Assembly: GCF_001443605.1 (NCBI RefSeq) | Contig: NZ_CP013118.1 | Coordinates: 1,333,075-1,397,074, forward strand | From: Salinivirga cyanobacteriivorans | GTDB lineage: Bacteria; Bacteroidota; Bacteroidia; Bacteroidales; Salinivirgaceae | DNA: 64,000 nt | Direction of reading: 5' to 3' | In this document: positions 30,478-40,395 of the stretch, piece after piece | Position numbering within the stretch: position 1 is the first letter of the stretch | Layout of the letters: the number at the start of each line of letters is the position of its first letter | Position numbers and translations under genes: made by a program | Notes under the pieces: model-generated | What the model was told of the DNA's origin: nothing | Database searches by the model: none | Seen by the model: the letters and a program-made list of their open reading frames with translations, nothing else

Positions 30478-32802
30478 CTAAAATTTAAATGTCATTCCAA
30501 AGCTAGGTAGAATTGGTAACTGATATATTACCTCATTTGCCAATCGATTTACATAAAAAACATTATTCCTGTCATAAACATTAGTCAAGCTGGCTACTAG
30601 CTCTATCTCAGCATCACCTTTCAGGTAGAACTTACGCTTGACATTGAGATCTAATCTGTGATATGCCGTAAGTCGCCGTTCATTGACACCTCCATAAATG
30701 GTTCCAATATCTCCGGTTGTATTTGAATAGTCATCATTCATTGAATTAAGCGATAAACTTTCATAATAAGCAACCGAGGATGTAAATGGCAATCCGCTAC
30801 CATAATTCCAACGCATACTAACAACCCAATTAAGTCTTGCTCCAAAAGTATAAGAGGTGAGTACATTTACGCTCAGTCTTCTGTCGAAGTGTGGAGGGTA
30901 TTCAATTAGCTGGGCTTCCTGGGTGAGGTCGTCATAAAAATAACCAGTACGATTTACATATCCCCACGATCCAACAGTCCACACATACCAGCGTTTATAA
31001 TCATATTTCAATGACAAGTCAAACCCATATGCATCACCCTGTTCAAACATATAACTGGTTTTAAGTATATCGGGAATATCATTAAAAGCGGTATTCTCAC
31101 CAAACCTTTTGTTGGGGTTTATATTTATCAAGGGGTTCATATACTTGTAATACGACTCAAAATTAACGGTAATTCGGTTATTTACGTCATATTCAACACC
31201 ACCCACAATATGTTTGGCTTTTTGAAGTTTAGTTTCGACTTCTTCACCCCTGAACGAAGCAGGTAAACTTTCGGGGGAGCTTAGAAACCCGTAAAACAAA
31301 TCTACTACACTCCTCTGTGAATTGGCTGCAATAAGGTTTTGGCTGTAGAAGCCACCAGAGGCTTTTAAACGCAAATTATCGGATATTTTGTATTTCATGC
31401 CAAGCCGGGGTTCTAATGATGGCTCGCCCAAAGATGCATAATAAATCAGACGCACACCAGGCTCTACAATAAGGTCTCCCCATTGCCCTTTGAACTGCAA
31501 AAAGGTACTGTATTCTGCTGTATTTTGCTGGTGATTTACATTAAAGCCGTAGGCATTATAGAATGTATAATCTGTGGCATAACTTGAAAAATCGAACCCA
31601 AATGAAATCTCGTTTTTGCCGATAAATGATTTCACACCAAGACCAAAACCAAAATCACGAATGCTACTCGTGCTTGGCTGAATTTCACTGGTCTCCATAC
31701 TGATCTCATAATCGGAGAAGTTTACATGAAAATCAATAATGCTATTTGATTGTGAAGGTACAACAACGGCAGTTGCGCCACCTCCACCATTGCTCCATTC
31801 CAAATCGGTGGTTCCCTGGTAATTTACGCGGTCAGTAAAATTAAATCCAAAGACATTAAATTTATTACCACTCTCTCCTGTCAGTGAAACCTTACCATAC
31901 ACATCGGTAAAATTAAATGGCAAACCGTCTTCATCGACGTACTCATAAAGTTCTTTGGATGTTTGTTCCAGGTATGAGTGTTTTACAGAGAGCGCATATG
32001 TAAGCGAACTGGGACTTTCTTCTGTAAATTTTTTGAGTGGCCCTTCCAGCAAAACCCTGGAAGCAAAAGTATTGGTACTTACTTTACCGGAAAACTTCTT
32101 TTTATTCCCCTGCCTTGTGCGCAAATCCATTATAGAACTAATTCTACCACCATATTCTGCATTAAAGCCTCCGGTATAGATGTCTGCATTTAATAATAGA
32201 TCTGTATCGAAAACAGAAAACATACCAATTGAGTGAAATGGGTTATAAATGGTCATACCATCGAGCAGGACTTTATTGTGTATGGGTGCTCCACCTCTAA
32301 TATAGAGCTGCCCGCCCTGATCACCGGTGAAAACAACTCCGGGAACAACCTGAATATACTGTGCAATATCGACTTCAGCACCAACAGAAGGTAATTTTTC
32401 AATCTGCCGGGGCGAAATTTTTACGACTGCAGTATGCACCTGATTTTTCATTTCTTCTTTTTCGGCACTCACTACAATGTCCTGTATTGTAATTGATGCC
32501 GGTTGTAAATACAAATTTTTTGTTAAAGGCTTACCCGGAGTAATATCAATATCCACAACCAATGTATCATATCCCAGGTAAGTAACCATAAGCTCGTAGG
32601 TACCAGCCGGAACTTTCGATATTGCATAGAAGCCATTTATATCGGTAGCAGCTCCAAAAGTGGTCCCTTTTAAAATTACATTCGTAAACAGCGCCGGTTC
32701 TCCTGTTTCTTTATCATAAATAAAGCCTTTCACACTTCCGGTTTGTGCAAAAGCACCTGTAACACAGAAAAGAGTAACAATCAAAAAAATCTTCTTCATC
32801 AT
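30478..32802 (-). CDS. TonB-dependent receptor with carboxypeptidase-like N-terminal domain
   Basis: This is a 774-aa outer-membrane receptor. A signal peptide (MMKKIFLIVTLFCVTGAFAQ) is followed by a CarboxypepD_reg-like beta sandwich (about residues 22-105), a plug domain with DIAQYIQVVPGVVFTGDQGG and YIRGGAPIHNKVLLDGM, and a 22-strand-type barrel ending in Phe (SFGMTFKF). No SusD-like partner is adjacent, so a glycan-utilisation role is not indicated; the substrate is unknown. It heads the operon with pyrG and yidC, which is odd for a transporter. Confidence 0.88.
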   Translation of the reverse strand: MMKKIFLIVTLFCVTGAFAQTGSVKGFIYDKETGEPALFTNVILKGTTFGAATDINGFYAISKVPAGTYELMVTYLGYDTLVVDIDITPGKPLTKNLYLQPASITIQDIVVSAEKEEMKNQVHTAVVKISPRQIEKLPSVGAEVDIAQYIQVVPGVVFTGDQGGQLYIRGGAPIHNKVLLDGMTIYNPFHSIGMFSVFDTDLLLNADIYTGGFNAEYGGRISSIMDLRTRQGNKKKFSGKVSTNTFASRVLLEGPLKKFTEESPSSLTYALSVKHSYLEQTSKELYEYVDEDGLPFNFTDVYGKVSLTGESGNKFNVFGFNFTDRVNYQGTTDLEWSNGGGGATAVVVPSQSNSIIDFHVNFSDYEISMETSEIQPSTSSIRDFGFGLGVKSFIGKNEISFGFDFSSYATDYTFYNAYGFNVNHQQNTAEYSTFLQFKGQWGDLIVEPGVRLIYYASLGEPSLEPRLGMKYKISDNLRLKASGGFYSQNLIAANSQRSVVDLFYGFLSSPESLPASFRGEEVETKLQKAKHIVGGVEYDVNNRITVNFESYYKYMNPLININPNKRFGENTAFNDIPDILKTSYMFEQGDAYGFDLSLKYDYKRWYVWTVGSWGYVNRTGYFYDDLTQEAQLIEYPPHFDRRLSVNVLTSYTFGARLNWVVSMRWNYGSGLPFTSSVAYYESLSLNSMNDDYSNTTGDIGTIYGGVNERRLTAYHRLDLNVKRKFYLKGDAEIELVASLTNVYDRNNVFYVNRLANEVIYQLPILPSFGMTFKF

Positions 32803-32904
32803 AAACGGGTATTTTAACAGCTAGTTCAGCATTACACTGAAAACCAACTGCAAGAGAATTTATTATATCTTAAACGAGCCACAAATTAAACGGGTAGTAT
32901 TGTT

Positions 32905-35037
32905 TTAATCGTCCAGCTCGTCAAGAATATCTAATTTTTTTCGCAGCAAAGATATACGTTTTTTAGCTCGTTCTATTTTTTCCTGGATTTCATCTACAAG
33001 TGCATTTGATGATTTGGAATCGTTAAAGAATCCAATATTATTTTCATAGAGCGTAATTTCGTTTTCCAGGTCCTTAATTTTATTGATAATTTTATTACGT
33101 TCTGGTGTAATCTTTTTCTTCAAACGAGCATTATCAAGCCAATTTTCAATTTTGTTTCTAAAGTTCATAAGATTTCGCTTCTCATCTTCAATTTTCATGC
33201 TATCGAAATGCTTATTGATAGCCTGGCGAAACTCTTTTTGCACTTCATCTTTTTTATCGAAAGGCACAAACCCGATTTCAGACCACTCTTTTTGGAAATC
33301 GCTTAACGTTTTCAGATCTGCTTCATCGTCGCCGGATAGTTCAAATTGTTTTACTTTTTCAATTAGCTGATTTTTCGCATCAAGATTGTCATCTTGTCTT
33401 TTATCAATATTGGAAAAGAAATCTTTTTTCGCTTCAAAGAAGTGGTCGCATGCTGCTCTGAAGCGTTTCCACAATGCTTCTGAGTTTTTGCGTGGCACGG
33501 GCCCTGTTTGTTTCCAAATTTTTTGTAATTGTATAAATTCACCTGTAGTCTTTTTCCAGTCTGTACTATCTTTCATTGCCTCTGCCTGCAAACACAATTC
33601 GGTTTTCTTCTCCAGGTTTTCCTGTTCTTCGGCGTGTTTTTGCGCAAAATAAGCGCGTTTGGCATCGAAAAACTTATCGCATGCTGTTTTAAAGCGTTGA
33701 TATATTTCGTTATTGTATTTTTTGGGTGCAAAACCTATGGTTTTCCAGAGTTTTTGAATTTCAATAATCTCCTTGCTTTTTTCTTCCCATTTTTTAGGTT
33801 TTACAAGGTTGAGTTTATTGATTTCTTCTACTTTCTTACAAAGCGCCTCTTTAGACTTAAGGTTTTTCTGCTGGTCTTTTTTTAGTCCTTCGAAAAACTC
33901 CTGATGGTGCTTGTTAATTTTTACTGTAGCTTCTTTAAAACGCTCCCAAATCTCTTCTTTTTTCTCGCGCGGCACAGGTCCGATTTCCCTCCATTGCTGA
34001 TGATACTCCTGCAGTATTTTAAAAGCCTTAACTACGCTATCTTCGAGAAGCAATTGTTCTGCTTTCTCACACAATTCAACCTTGGCATCAAGGTTTTTAC
34101 GTAAATCGAGATCTCTGAGCTCTTTATTAATTTTAACATAGTCGTAAAACTGCTCAACCGCAAAATGGTATTTTTCCCATATACCTTTCACCTCACTCTG
34201 AGGTACTTTTCCAATTTCGCGCCATCTGTCCTGCAACGCCCTAAACTCCTGAAAGGTTTTATTTAAGGATTCTTCTTTATTGATAAGATTTTTTATGCTC
34301 TCAATAACTTCGAACCGTGCAGCAAGGTTATCTTCCTTATCTTTTTCAATTTTATCGAGGTAAGCAGCTCTTTTGTCTTTATAAAGCTGCATCAAATTAT
34401 TAAAATTATCATTTACCGTATCCGGAGCAGGTTGAAAATCCTTTTCAGTGCCACCTTCTGCAACAAATTCCTCTTTTTGTTTTGCAAGATCCCTTTGGTG
34501 TTTTTTGTAAAACTGGCTTTTAATTGCCTCAACACGTTTTCGTATTTTTTGTATTTCAAACTCATTGAGCAACCGCTCTAGCTCTGAAGTCAATTGGTCT
34601 TTACTCAATGCTCCATAATCGGAATAATCTCCCTCATCCTCATCTTCATAAGGACTCTGCGCAGGGGGAAGAAGCTCGTCCTGTTCGGAAAAAGATCCTG
34701 CAACCTGTTCTTCTTTCGTGTCAGTAGTTTCTTCTTGTTTTTCCTGTTTTTCCTCTTTATCAGCATCTACTGATGACTCGTTACCGGAAACAGATTTGGT
34801 TTCCTGTGAAACCTCTTCTTCAGATGTTTCTTTTTTAACCTCCTTGTCTTCTGAATCTTTAACTTGGTCTGTGGCTGGAGATTGCGCTTCATCAGAACTG
34901 GATTTCTCTGATCCTTCAACTGGTGAAGATGGTGAATCGGTCAAATTTTCATCAGATCCCTGTTTTTCAGGCTCTGATGCATGAGAATTATCATTCTCAG
35001 GCGTCTGCGGCTTTTCGTTGAATTCATTCGTATTCAT
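32905..35037 (-). CDS. DUF349 repeat protein
   Basis: This 710-aa soluble protein has a long acidic, low-complexity Ser/Glu/Lys-rich N-terminus (about residues 1-140), then a series of roughly 70-residue helical DUF349 repeats. Each carries a pattern like W-x-x-I-G-x-V-P-x-x-x-x-x-x-I-W-x-x-(F/Y), for example DRWREIGKVPQSEVKGIWEK and QQWREIGPVPREKKEEIWER. The C-terminus is coiled coil (residues about 640-705). The family is widespread in Bacteroidota; its biochemical role is not settled. It is a single-gene transcript on the strand opposite trmD. Confidence 0.85.
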   Translation of the reverse strand: MNTNEFNEKPQTPENDNSHASEPEKQGSDENLTDSPSSPVEGSEKSSSDEAQSPATDQVKDSEDKEVKKETSEEEVSQETKSVSGNESSVDADKEEKQEKQEETTDTKEEQVAGSFSEQDELLPPAQSPYEDEDEGDYSDYGALSKDQLTSELERLLNEFEIQKIRKRVEAIKSQFYKKHQRDLAKQKEEFVAEGGTEKDFQPAPDTVNDNFNNLMQLYKDKRAAYLDKIEKDKEDNLAARFEVIESIKNLINKEESLNKTFQEFRALQDRWREIGKVPQSEVKGIWEKYHFAVEQFYDYVKINKELRDLDLRKNLDAKVELCEKAEQLLLEDSVVKAFKILQEYHQQWREIGPVPREKKEEIWERFKEATVKINKHHQEFFEGLKKDQQKNLKSKEALCKKVEEINKLNLVKPKKWEEKSKEIIEIQKLWKTIGFAPKKYNNEIYQRFKTACDKFFDAKRAYFAQKHAEEQENLEKKTELCLQAEAMKDSTDWKKTTGEFIQLQKIWKQTGPVPRKNSEALWKRFRAACDHFFEAKKDFFSNIDKRQDDNLDAKNQLIEKVKQFELSGDDEADLKTLSDFQKEWSEIGFVPFDKKDEVQKEFRQAINKHFDSMKIEDEKRNLMNFRNKIENWLDNARLKKKITPERNKIINKIKDLENEITLYENNIGFFNDSKSSNALVDEIQEKIERAKKRISLLRKKLDILDELDD

Positions 35038-35306
35038 ACTACGGCGGTATTTTGCTCTGTTTTATTCAAAAACTGTTACTTTAAACCTTACGAAAATAGA
35101 TATTTCATCGAAATTCCTCAAAAATATCATGAACTGTTTTCATTTTTTTAAGCATCAAATAAAAATTAGTCAGGGAATTACATAGAAATAACTTACTTAA
35201 AACTCCCTCAGGCCATATTTAAAAAGCAAAACAGCGCCTCAATGAAACACATTGTAACCAATGAATTTACCCTCTTGCTATTTTTTGCTAATTTTACCCC
35301 AAAAAA

Positions 35307-35999
35307 ATGCGCATTGATATACTTGCAGTAATTCCGGAGATGCTTGAAGGTCCGCTCAATAATTCCATTATAAAAAAAGCGCAGGAAAGTGGCACAGCCA
35401 CCATTAAAATACACAGTTTAAGGAATTACTCAGACAATAAACACAACCGGATTGACGATTACGCCTATAGTGCCGGTGCCGGGATGGTTTTGCGTGTAGA
35501 ACCGGTTTACAAAGCCATATCGGATCTTAAGTCACAGAGGACATATGATGAAATTATTTACACCTCACCAGACGGTGAAGTGTTTAACCAGCAACAGGCA
35601 AACCAGCTTTCCACTTACGACAACATCATTATTTTGTGCGGCCATTATAAAGGGATTGACCAGAGAATAAGAGACCATTTAATTACAAAAGAAATTTCTA
35701 TAGGTGACTACGTGCTTACCGGCGGAGAACTGGCCGCAGCAATAATTACTGATAGCGTAATAAGATTATTGCCTGGCGCAATGGGCGATGAAACATCGGC
35801 ACTTACCGATTCCTTTCAGGATGGACTTTTGGCTCCTCCTGTTTACACGCGGCCTGCAGACTTTAATGGGTGGAAAGTACCAGATGTATTACTTTCAGGA
35901 AATGATGCAGCTGTTGAAGAATGGAAAATGCAGCAGGCACTTGAACGCACAAAAAAACTAAGACCCGACCTGTTAGACGATTTGGATCAAAATAATTAA
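35307..35999 (+). CDS. trmD: tRNA (guanine-N1)-methyltransferase TrmD
   Basis: This 230-aa SPOUT methyltransferase modifies G37 of tRNAs with a G36 and prevents frameshifting. Trefoil-knot motifs are intact: [41 protein letters not shown] and RLLPGAMG. Start ATG is the first in the frame. It leads a three-gene rightward group (M28 peptidase 11 bp on, then the HD hydrolase). Confidence 0.95.
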   Translation: MRIDILAVIPEMLEGPLNNSIIKKAQESGTATIKIHSLRNYSDNKHNRIDDYAYSAGAGMVLRVEPVYKAISDLKSQRTYDEIIYTSPDGEVFNQQQANQLSTYDNIIILCGHYKGIDQRIRDHLITKEISIGDYVLTGGELAAAIITDSVIRLLPGAMGDETSALTDSFQDGLLAPPVYTRPADFNGWKVPDVLLSGNDAAVEEWKMQQALERTKKLRPDLLDDLDQNN

Positions 36000-36010
36000 A
36001 CAATTTCTTT

Positions 36011-37249
36011 ATGACTTTACTAAAACCCGTTTTACTACTTGCTCTGTTATTCACAATTTCACTCACACCTGCACAGGACAAATCATATGCTACCAAAATC
36101 ATTAACCGTCTGGCTTCAGAAGTTTTTGATGGACGTGGTTATGTAAACAATGGCGACATTAAAGCAGCCCGTTATATTGCGTCTGAGTTTAAAAATACAG
36201 GTGCCCTACCCATCGGAAAAAGCTATTTACATCCATTTAAAATCTCCATTAATACTTTTCCCGATACAGTTTCGGTAAAAGTTGATGGTAAAAACCTAAA
36301 AACAGCAAAAGATTTCATGGTTGGAGGAGGTTCAAAGAAAACCAATGGTACTTATGAACTTGTAAATATTGACACTGCGGAGTTAGATAATTGGGAGGAT
36401 ATAAATCAGTATATAAACAACAAAGTTGTTGTATTGCCCGCAGCAGCAGAAAAAGATAAACGCACCTATAAACTAAATGCAGCAGGATATATTTTCACGC
36501 ACAAAAAGAACCTGTATTGGCGATTAAGCGATGCTGTAGAGGTAAAACCATACTTTTATCTCCATACTTACGATTCACTCATAAATGATTCGAAAGTCAT
36601 AAGTGTAAACGTCAACAACACTTTTTACGAGAATTACCGTACTGCAAACGTTATGGCAATGATAGAAGGCAGTGCAAAACCTGATTCTTTCTATGTTTTC
36701 ACGGCTCATTATGATCATCTTGGGCGCATGGGCAGTGAAGTATTTTTCCCCGGGGCAAACGATAATGCAAGTGGCACAGCCATGTTACTCGATATGGCAC
36801 GCCATTACAGTAAACCAATGAATAAACCAGAGTATTCAATGATTTTCATGGCTTTTGCAGCCGAAGAATGTGGTTTATTTGGATCTGAATATGCTGCGAA
36901 CAATTCACCTGTTGCGCTAGACAAAATTAAGTTTCTATTTAATCTTGATATGGTTGGCTCCGGTAGCGGCGGTATAGGTATGGTAAATGCTAAAGTAGAA
37001 CCAAAAGCAGATAGCCTAATCAATGCGATAAACGACGAAAAAAAATACTTTTCGGATATAAGATCAGGAGGAGCGCGCTGTGTGAGCGATCACTGTGCCT
37101 TTGCACGAAAAAATGTTCCGGCAATTTTCATTTTCACAAGAGGTAAAGAATATATGCACTACCACACCCTATCGGATAGTGGGCCTGTACCACTTACAAA
37201 ATGGGATGAATTATTTAACCTACTGAGTGATTTTATGCGTTTGTATTAA
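36011..37249 (+). CDS. Secreted M28-family zinc aminopeptidase
   Basis: This 412-aa exported peptidase has a signal peptide ending near LTPA-QDKSY, a PA-like insert region (about 90-190), then the M28 catalytic domain with both zinc sites: AHYDHLG (His, Asp), PGANDNASG (bridging Asp), FAAEECGLFGSEY (general-base Glu and ligand Glu), FNLDMVG (Asp), and HYHTLSD (His). Two co-catalytic zincs are expected. The product is periplasmic or surface-associated, trimming peptides. It lies between trmD and the HD gene (2-bp gap) in one operon. Confidence 0.88.
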   Translation: MTLLKPVLLLALLFTISLTPAQDKSYATKIINRLASEVFDGRGYVNNGDIKAARYIASEFKNTGALPIGKSYLHPFKISINTFPDTVSVKVDGKNLKTAKDFMVGGGSKKTNGTYELVNIDTAELDNWEDINQYINNKVVVLPAAAEKDKRTYKLNAAGYIFTHKKNLYWRLSDAVEVKPYFYLHTYDSLINDSKVISVNVNNTFYENYRTANVMAMIEGSAKPDSFYVFTAHYDHLGRMGSEVFFPGANDNASGTAMLLDMARHYSKPMNKPEYSMIFMAFAAEECGLFGSEYAANNSPVALDKIKFLFNLDMVGSGSGGIGMVNAKVEPKADSLINAINDEKKYFSDIRSGGARCVSDHCAFARKNVPAIFIFTRGKEYMHYHTLSDSGPVPLTKWDELFNLLSDFMRLY

Positions 37250-37251
37250 TT

Positions 37252-37890
37252 ATGGGTCATTTAAAAATAATTGACAAAGCAGCCAAATACGTAAAACACA
37301 AACTCTTTGATTTCGAAGAGGGTGGGCACGACTGGTTGCACACCTTCCGGGTTTGGCAAACCACAAGGTCACTGGCCATGCACACAAAATGTAATAAAAC
37401 AGTTGCTGAGCTAGGAGCACTTTTCCATGACATAGCCGATGCTAAATTCACAAACGGCGATGAAACCATTGCAATTAAACTAACGGAAGACTGGCTGCAA
37501 CAGGAAAATATAGAAAAGAATATTATTTCAGCCGTAGTACACATTGTAAAGCATGTCTCGTGGAGAAAACAATATAAATATGATGCGATTGACTATCCCG
37601 AACTTGCTATTGTGCAGGATGCCGACAGGCTGGATGCTATAGGAGCAATTGGTATAGCCAGAGCTTTTAGCTACGGAGGTTTTGCCAAACGGCCAATTAT
37701 TGTTCCATCTGCAGAAGCAAATCGCTTAAATGACATGGAAGATACCATCAGCCACTTTTACGAAAAACTCCTACACATTAAAGATAGCTTGCACACTGAA
37801 CATGCAAGATCTTTAGCTTATGAGCGACATGAATTCATGCTTCAGTTTCTGAATCAAATTCATAAGGAAATTTCATATGTTTATTTTTAA
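37252..37890 (+). CDS. HD-domain metal-dependent phosphohydrolase
   Basis: This is a 212-aa HD protein with the metal-binding set visible: GGHDWLHTFRV (first His), FHDIADAKF (the HD pair), and VQDADRLDAIGAIG (last Asp). It resembles the YpgQ/YedJ group, some of which hydrolyse nucleotides or pyrophosphates; the substrate here is unproven. The last five codons and stop (37873-37890) lie inside the repeated 130-bp element (37871-38000), so its C-terminus may have been altered by that element. Confidence 0.82.
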   Translation: MGHLKIIDKAAKYVKHKLFDFEEGGHDWLHTFRVWQTTRSLAMHTKCNKTVAELGALFHDIADAKFTNGDETIAIKLTEDWLQQENIEKNIISAVVHIVKHVSWRKQYKYDAIDYPELAIVQDADRLDAIGAIGIARAFSYGGFAKRPIIVPSAEANRLNDMEDTISHFYEKLLHIKDSLHTEHARSLAYERHEFMLQFLNQIHKEISYVYF

Positions 37891-38000
37891 TTCTCAATGG
37901 TCATATGGAACCTCCTATTCCCTGTTTTAAAGCTTTTTACCTGTAAAGTTCCAAATAATCATGCGCGTGTGTGTCAAAAGCTTGGTCATGGAGGTTTCAT
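37871..38000. repeat. 130-bp intergenic element, copy A
   Basis: It aligns without gaps to 54772-54901; I count 10 differences in 130 bp (about 92%). The element carries inverted arms ATGGAACCTCC (37905-37915) / GGAGGTTTCAT (37990-38000), an inner pair AGCTTTTTAC (37931-37940) / GTCAAAAGCT near 37973-37982, and the hexamer TTTCAT at both ends. It has no coding capacity. Copy A spans the end of the HD hydrolase and the space before the convergent hybrid kinase. It looks like a MITE or a structured RNA element; its identity is unknown. Confidence 0.85.
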
Positions 38001-38039
38001 CACACGATAATTGAATAGCTGATCAATCATTTATAACGC

Positions 38040-40370
38040 TTATCCCAAAAGCGCTTTCACTTTTTTAAATAATGTGTATGAAGATATTGGTTTTGACACA
38101 TAACTGTCGCAGCCCGCATCAAGAGCCTTTTGCTCATCATCGGCCAGGGCAAATGCAGTTGTGGCTATAACTGGAATATCGGGAGCTATTTTTTTAATGT
38201 ATCTTGTAGCATCGTAACCATTAAGCTCGGGTAACTGGATATCCATAAGAATAAGATCTACAGGGTTATTTTTCACCAACTCTATGGCCTGATAGCCCGT
38301 AAAGGCACGTAAAACACTAATTTTTTTCTTCTTCAGCATTGAAGCAAGATAGTGATATGATGTATCTTCATCTTCCACAATAAGGACATGTTTACTAGCA
38401 AATTCCTCCCACTCATTCAGGTTGTAAAAATTATCATTTTGCTCAGTTCCCCGCTTATGAGGCAAAGTAAAAGTAAAGGTTGATCCCTCACCTTCAACTG
38501 AATGCACATTTATTTCACCACCCATAAGTTCGACCAGGCCTTTTGAAACGGCTAAACCAAGGCCTGTACCCCGATAAATTTTGTCAGCCGGATTATCGAG
38601 CCTTCTGAAGCGCTCGAAAATGTGTCTTTTAGCCATTTCGGGTATTCCCATTCCGGTGTCTTTCACACTGAAAACCAAAAAATTGTCTTTTTTATGCAGT
38701 TCTACACTAATTTCCCCTGCTTCGGTAAATTTTATGGCATTTGAAATCAGGTTCTGCAATACTTGCATCAACCGGCTCTTATCTGCTTTTATTTGTGCCT
38801 GATTTTGATCAGGCAAGCCATCAAACTTTAAGCTTATATCCTTACCGCTCATGTCGAGCTCTTTCTGATACACCCGCTCCAAATCTTTAAGTAGCACATT
38901 GATATTAAAATCAAAAGAATTAAGTTTTAGGAGGTTTGCTTCAATTTTTGATACGTCAATAATATCATCAATAAGTTGCAGTAGTTGATGGCTATTCTTT
39001 TCGATTATATTGAAATATTCCTGTTTTTCATCATTTGGGATTTCCTCCTGAAGCAACAGTTCTGCAAAACCAATCACCCCGTTCATTGGTGTGCGTATTT
39101 CGTGCGACATATTTGCAAGAAATGCGGATTTAAGGCGGTCAGACTCTTCTGCTATCAGTTTAGCTTTTACGAGCTCCTGCTCAGCTTGCTTTCTGGCAGT
39201 AACTTCGCGCACAATAGAGAGCACTTCACCATTTCCACCCGGAACCATTCTGGCTTCGAAATGTGCAGTGCGATCGTTGATTTGCATCTGATACTCATGA
39301 ATTACATGCTGATTGGTTCTGAGCACCTGTCGGATTTTTGCGTGATTAGCTGCAGCAATATCAGCGGGCAAAACTTCTATTGACTTTTTACCTATAAAAT
39401 CAGAGGGACCCATTAATAAGTTCTGCATTTGTCCCTGTGGGCTATGAAAATCAAGGAAGATTCCATTCGAGTCCTGAATAAACATCATATCGGGGATGGC
39501 CATCAACATGGCATTTTGCTCCTGGGTTTTGCGTATATGTTGAGTTTCTAGGTTGCGTATATCAGTTAAATCCTGAATAATACCAAAAACGACTCTGGTA
39601 TCATCAGACTCTGTCATTAACTCACAATGAATCAAATGAACCCTTTCTTCTCCATTTATAGCTGTGCGGTACTCATATTCAAACGCACCTTTTTTTCTGG
39701 TATATTCCTTAAGCCCTTTCTTAACTGCCTTTTGATCTTGTATTTCAAGAAAATTAAAATAATCGTTCATTTCAAAATCACTGACTGAATCGATTTGGAA
39801 CAGCGCCTTAGCCTCCTCAGAAAAACTCGCTTTATTGGTTCCCAGGTTCCATTCGAAATATGCCAAACGTGCAATTTCCTGTGCGCGTCGCAATTTAAAT
39901 TGACTTGTTTCGACTAACCGCGTAATATTTTTTCGCTCGGTTATATCCATTACAAGAAATACGTAGCGCTCATCCTTACTCCCTACAATACGGGCTATGG
40001 GGCCTTCGAACCACTTCAGTTCATCTGCAATTGATAACTGATACTCAATTATTGTAGGATTGCCGGTTGCCTGTACCTTACGAATACCTGCAAGGGCCTT
40101 ATCCGCAACATAAGCTGGTAAAACCTCTCTAAATGTTTTATTGAGCATAAAAGATAGATCTTTGTATAAAAGATCCTCTTTATCTGTTAAAATGTCGAGA
40201 TATGTGCCTTTTTCATCTATCAGAAAAACAATATCAGGCAGGGAGTGTATTATCGCCTCCAGGTAGCCAATTTGGCTCACATCTGAGTGGCTATCCAGAA
40301 GTGAGCGTAAGCGTTTATTCTCTGCTTCAAGTTTTTTTATTCTGTCTTCATATGCCTTGTTTTCTTCCAT
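38040..40370 (-). CDS. PAS-domain hybrid histidine kinase with receiver domain
   Basis: This is a 776-aa soluble kinase. A short N-terminal coiled coil is followed by three PAS-like sensor units (about residues 30-150, 160-275, 285-400), HisKA with NMSHEIRTPMNGVIGF near 425, HATPase with LQNLISNAIKF, DTGMGIP and GTGLGLAVSKG, and a C-terminal receiver with the phospho-acceptor Asp in LILMDIQLPELNG. There is no membrane segment, so it senses a cytoplasmic signal or partner. It lies 25 bp after the upstream kinase gene and is probably co-transcribed with it. No DNA-binding response regulator is adjacent. Confidence 0.9.
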   Translation of the reverse strand: MEENKAYEDRIKKLEAENKRLRSLLDSHSDVSQIGYLEAIIHSLPDIVFLIDEKGTYLDILTDKEDLLYKDLSFMLNKTFREVLPAYVADKALAGIRKVQATGNPTIIEYQLSIADELKWFEGPIARIVGSKDERYVFLVMDITERKNITRLVETSQFKLRRAQEIARLAYFEWNLGTNKASFSEEAKALFQIDSVSDFEMNDYFNFLEIQDQKAVKKGLKEYTRKKGAFEYEYRTAINGEERVHLIHCELMTESDDTRVVFGIIQDLTDIRNLETQHIRKTQEQNAMLMAIPDMMFIQDSNGIFLDFHSPQGQMQNLLMGPSDFIGKKSIEVLPADIAAANHAKIRQVLRTNQHVIHEYQMQINDRTAHFEARMVPGGNGEVLSIVREVTARKQAEQELVKAKLIAEESDRLKSAFLANMSHEIRTPMNGVIGFAELLLQEEIPNDEKQEYFNIIEKNSHQLLQLIDDIIDVSKIEANLLKLNSFDFNINVLLKDLERVYQKELDMSGKDISLKFDGLPDQNQAQIKADKSRLMQVLQNLISNAIKFTEAGEISVELHKKDNFLVFSVKDTGMGIPEMAKRHIFERFRRLDNPADKIYRGTGLGLAVSKGLVELMGGEINVHSVEGEGSTFTFTLPHKRGTEQNDNFYNLNEWEEFASKHVLIVEDEDTSYHYLASMLKKKKISVLRAFTGYQAIELVKNNPVDLILMDIQLPELNGYDATRYIKKIAPDIPVIATTAFALADDEQKALDAGCDSYVSKPISSYTLFKKVKALLG

Positions 40371-40395
40371 AATGTTGTATTATTTTGGAAAACGA

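Noticed and set aside
35119-35126. TATTTTTG on the minus strand upstream of the DUF349 gene as a promoter
   Set aside because: The nearest TTTG is 29 bp away instead of 19-20, so only half of the consensus is present.
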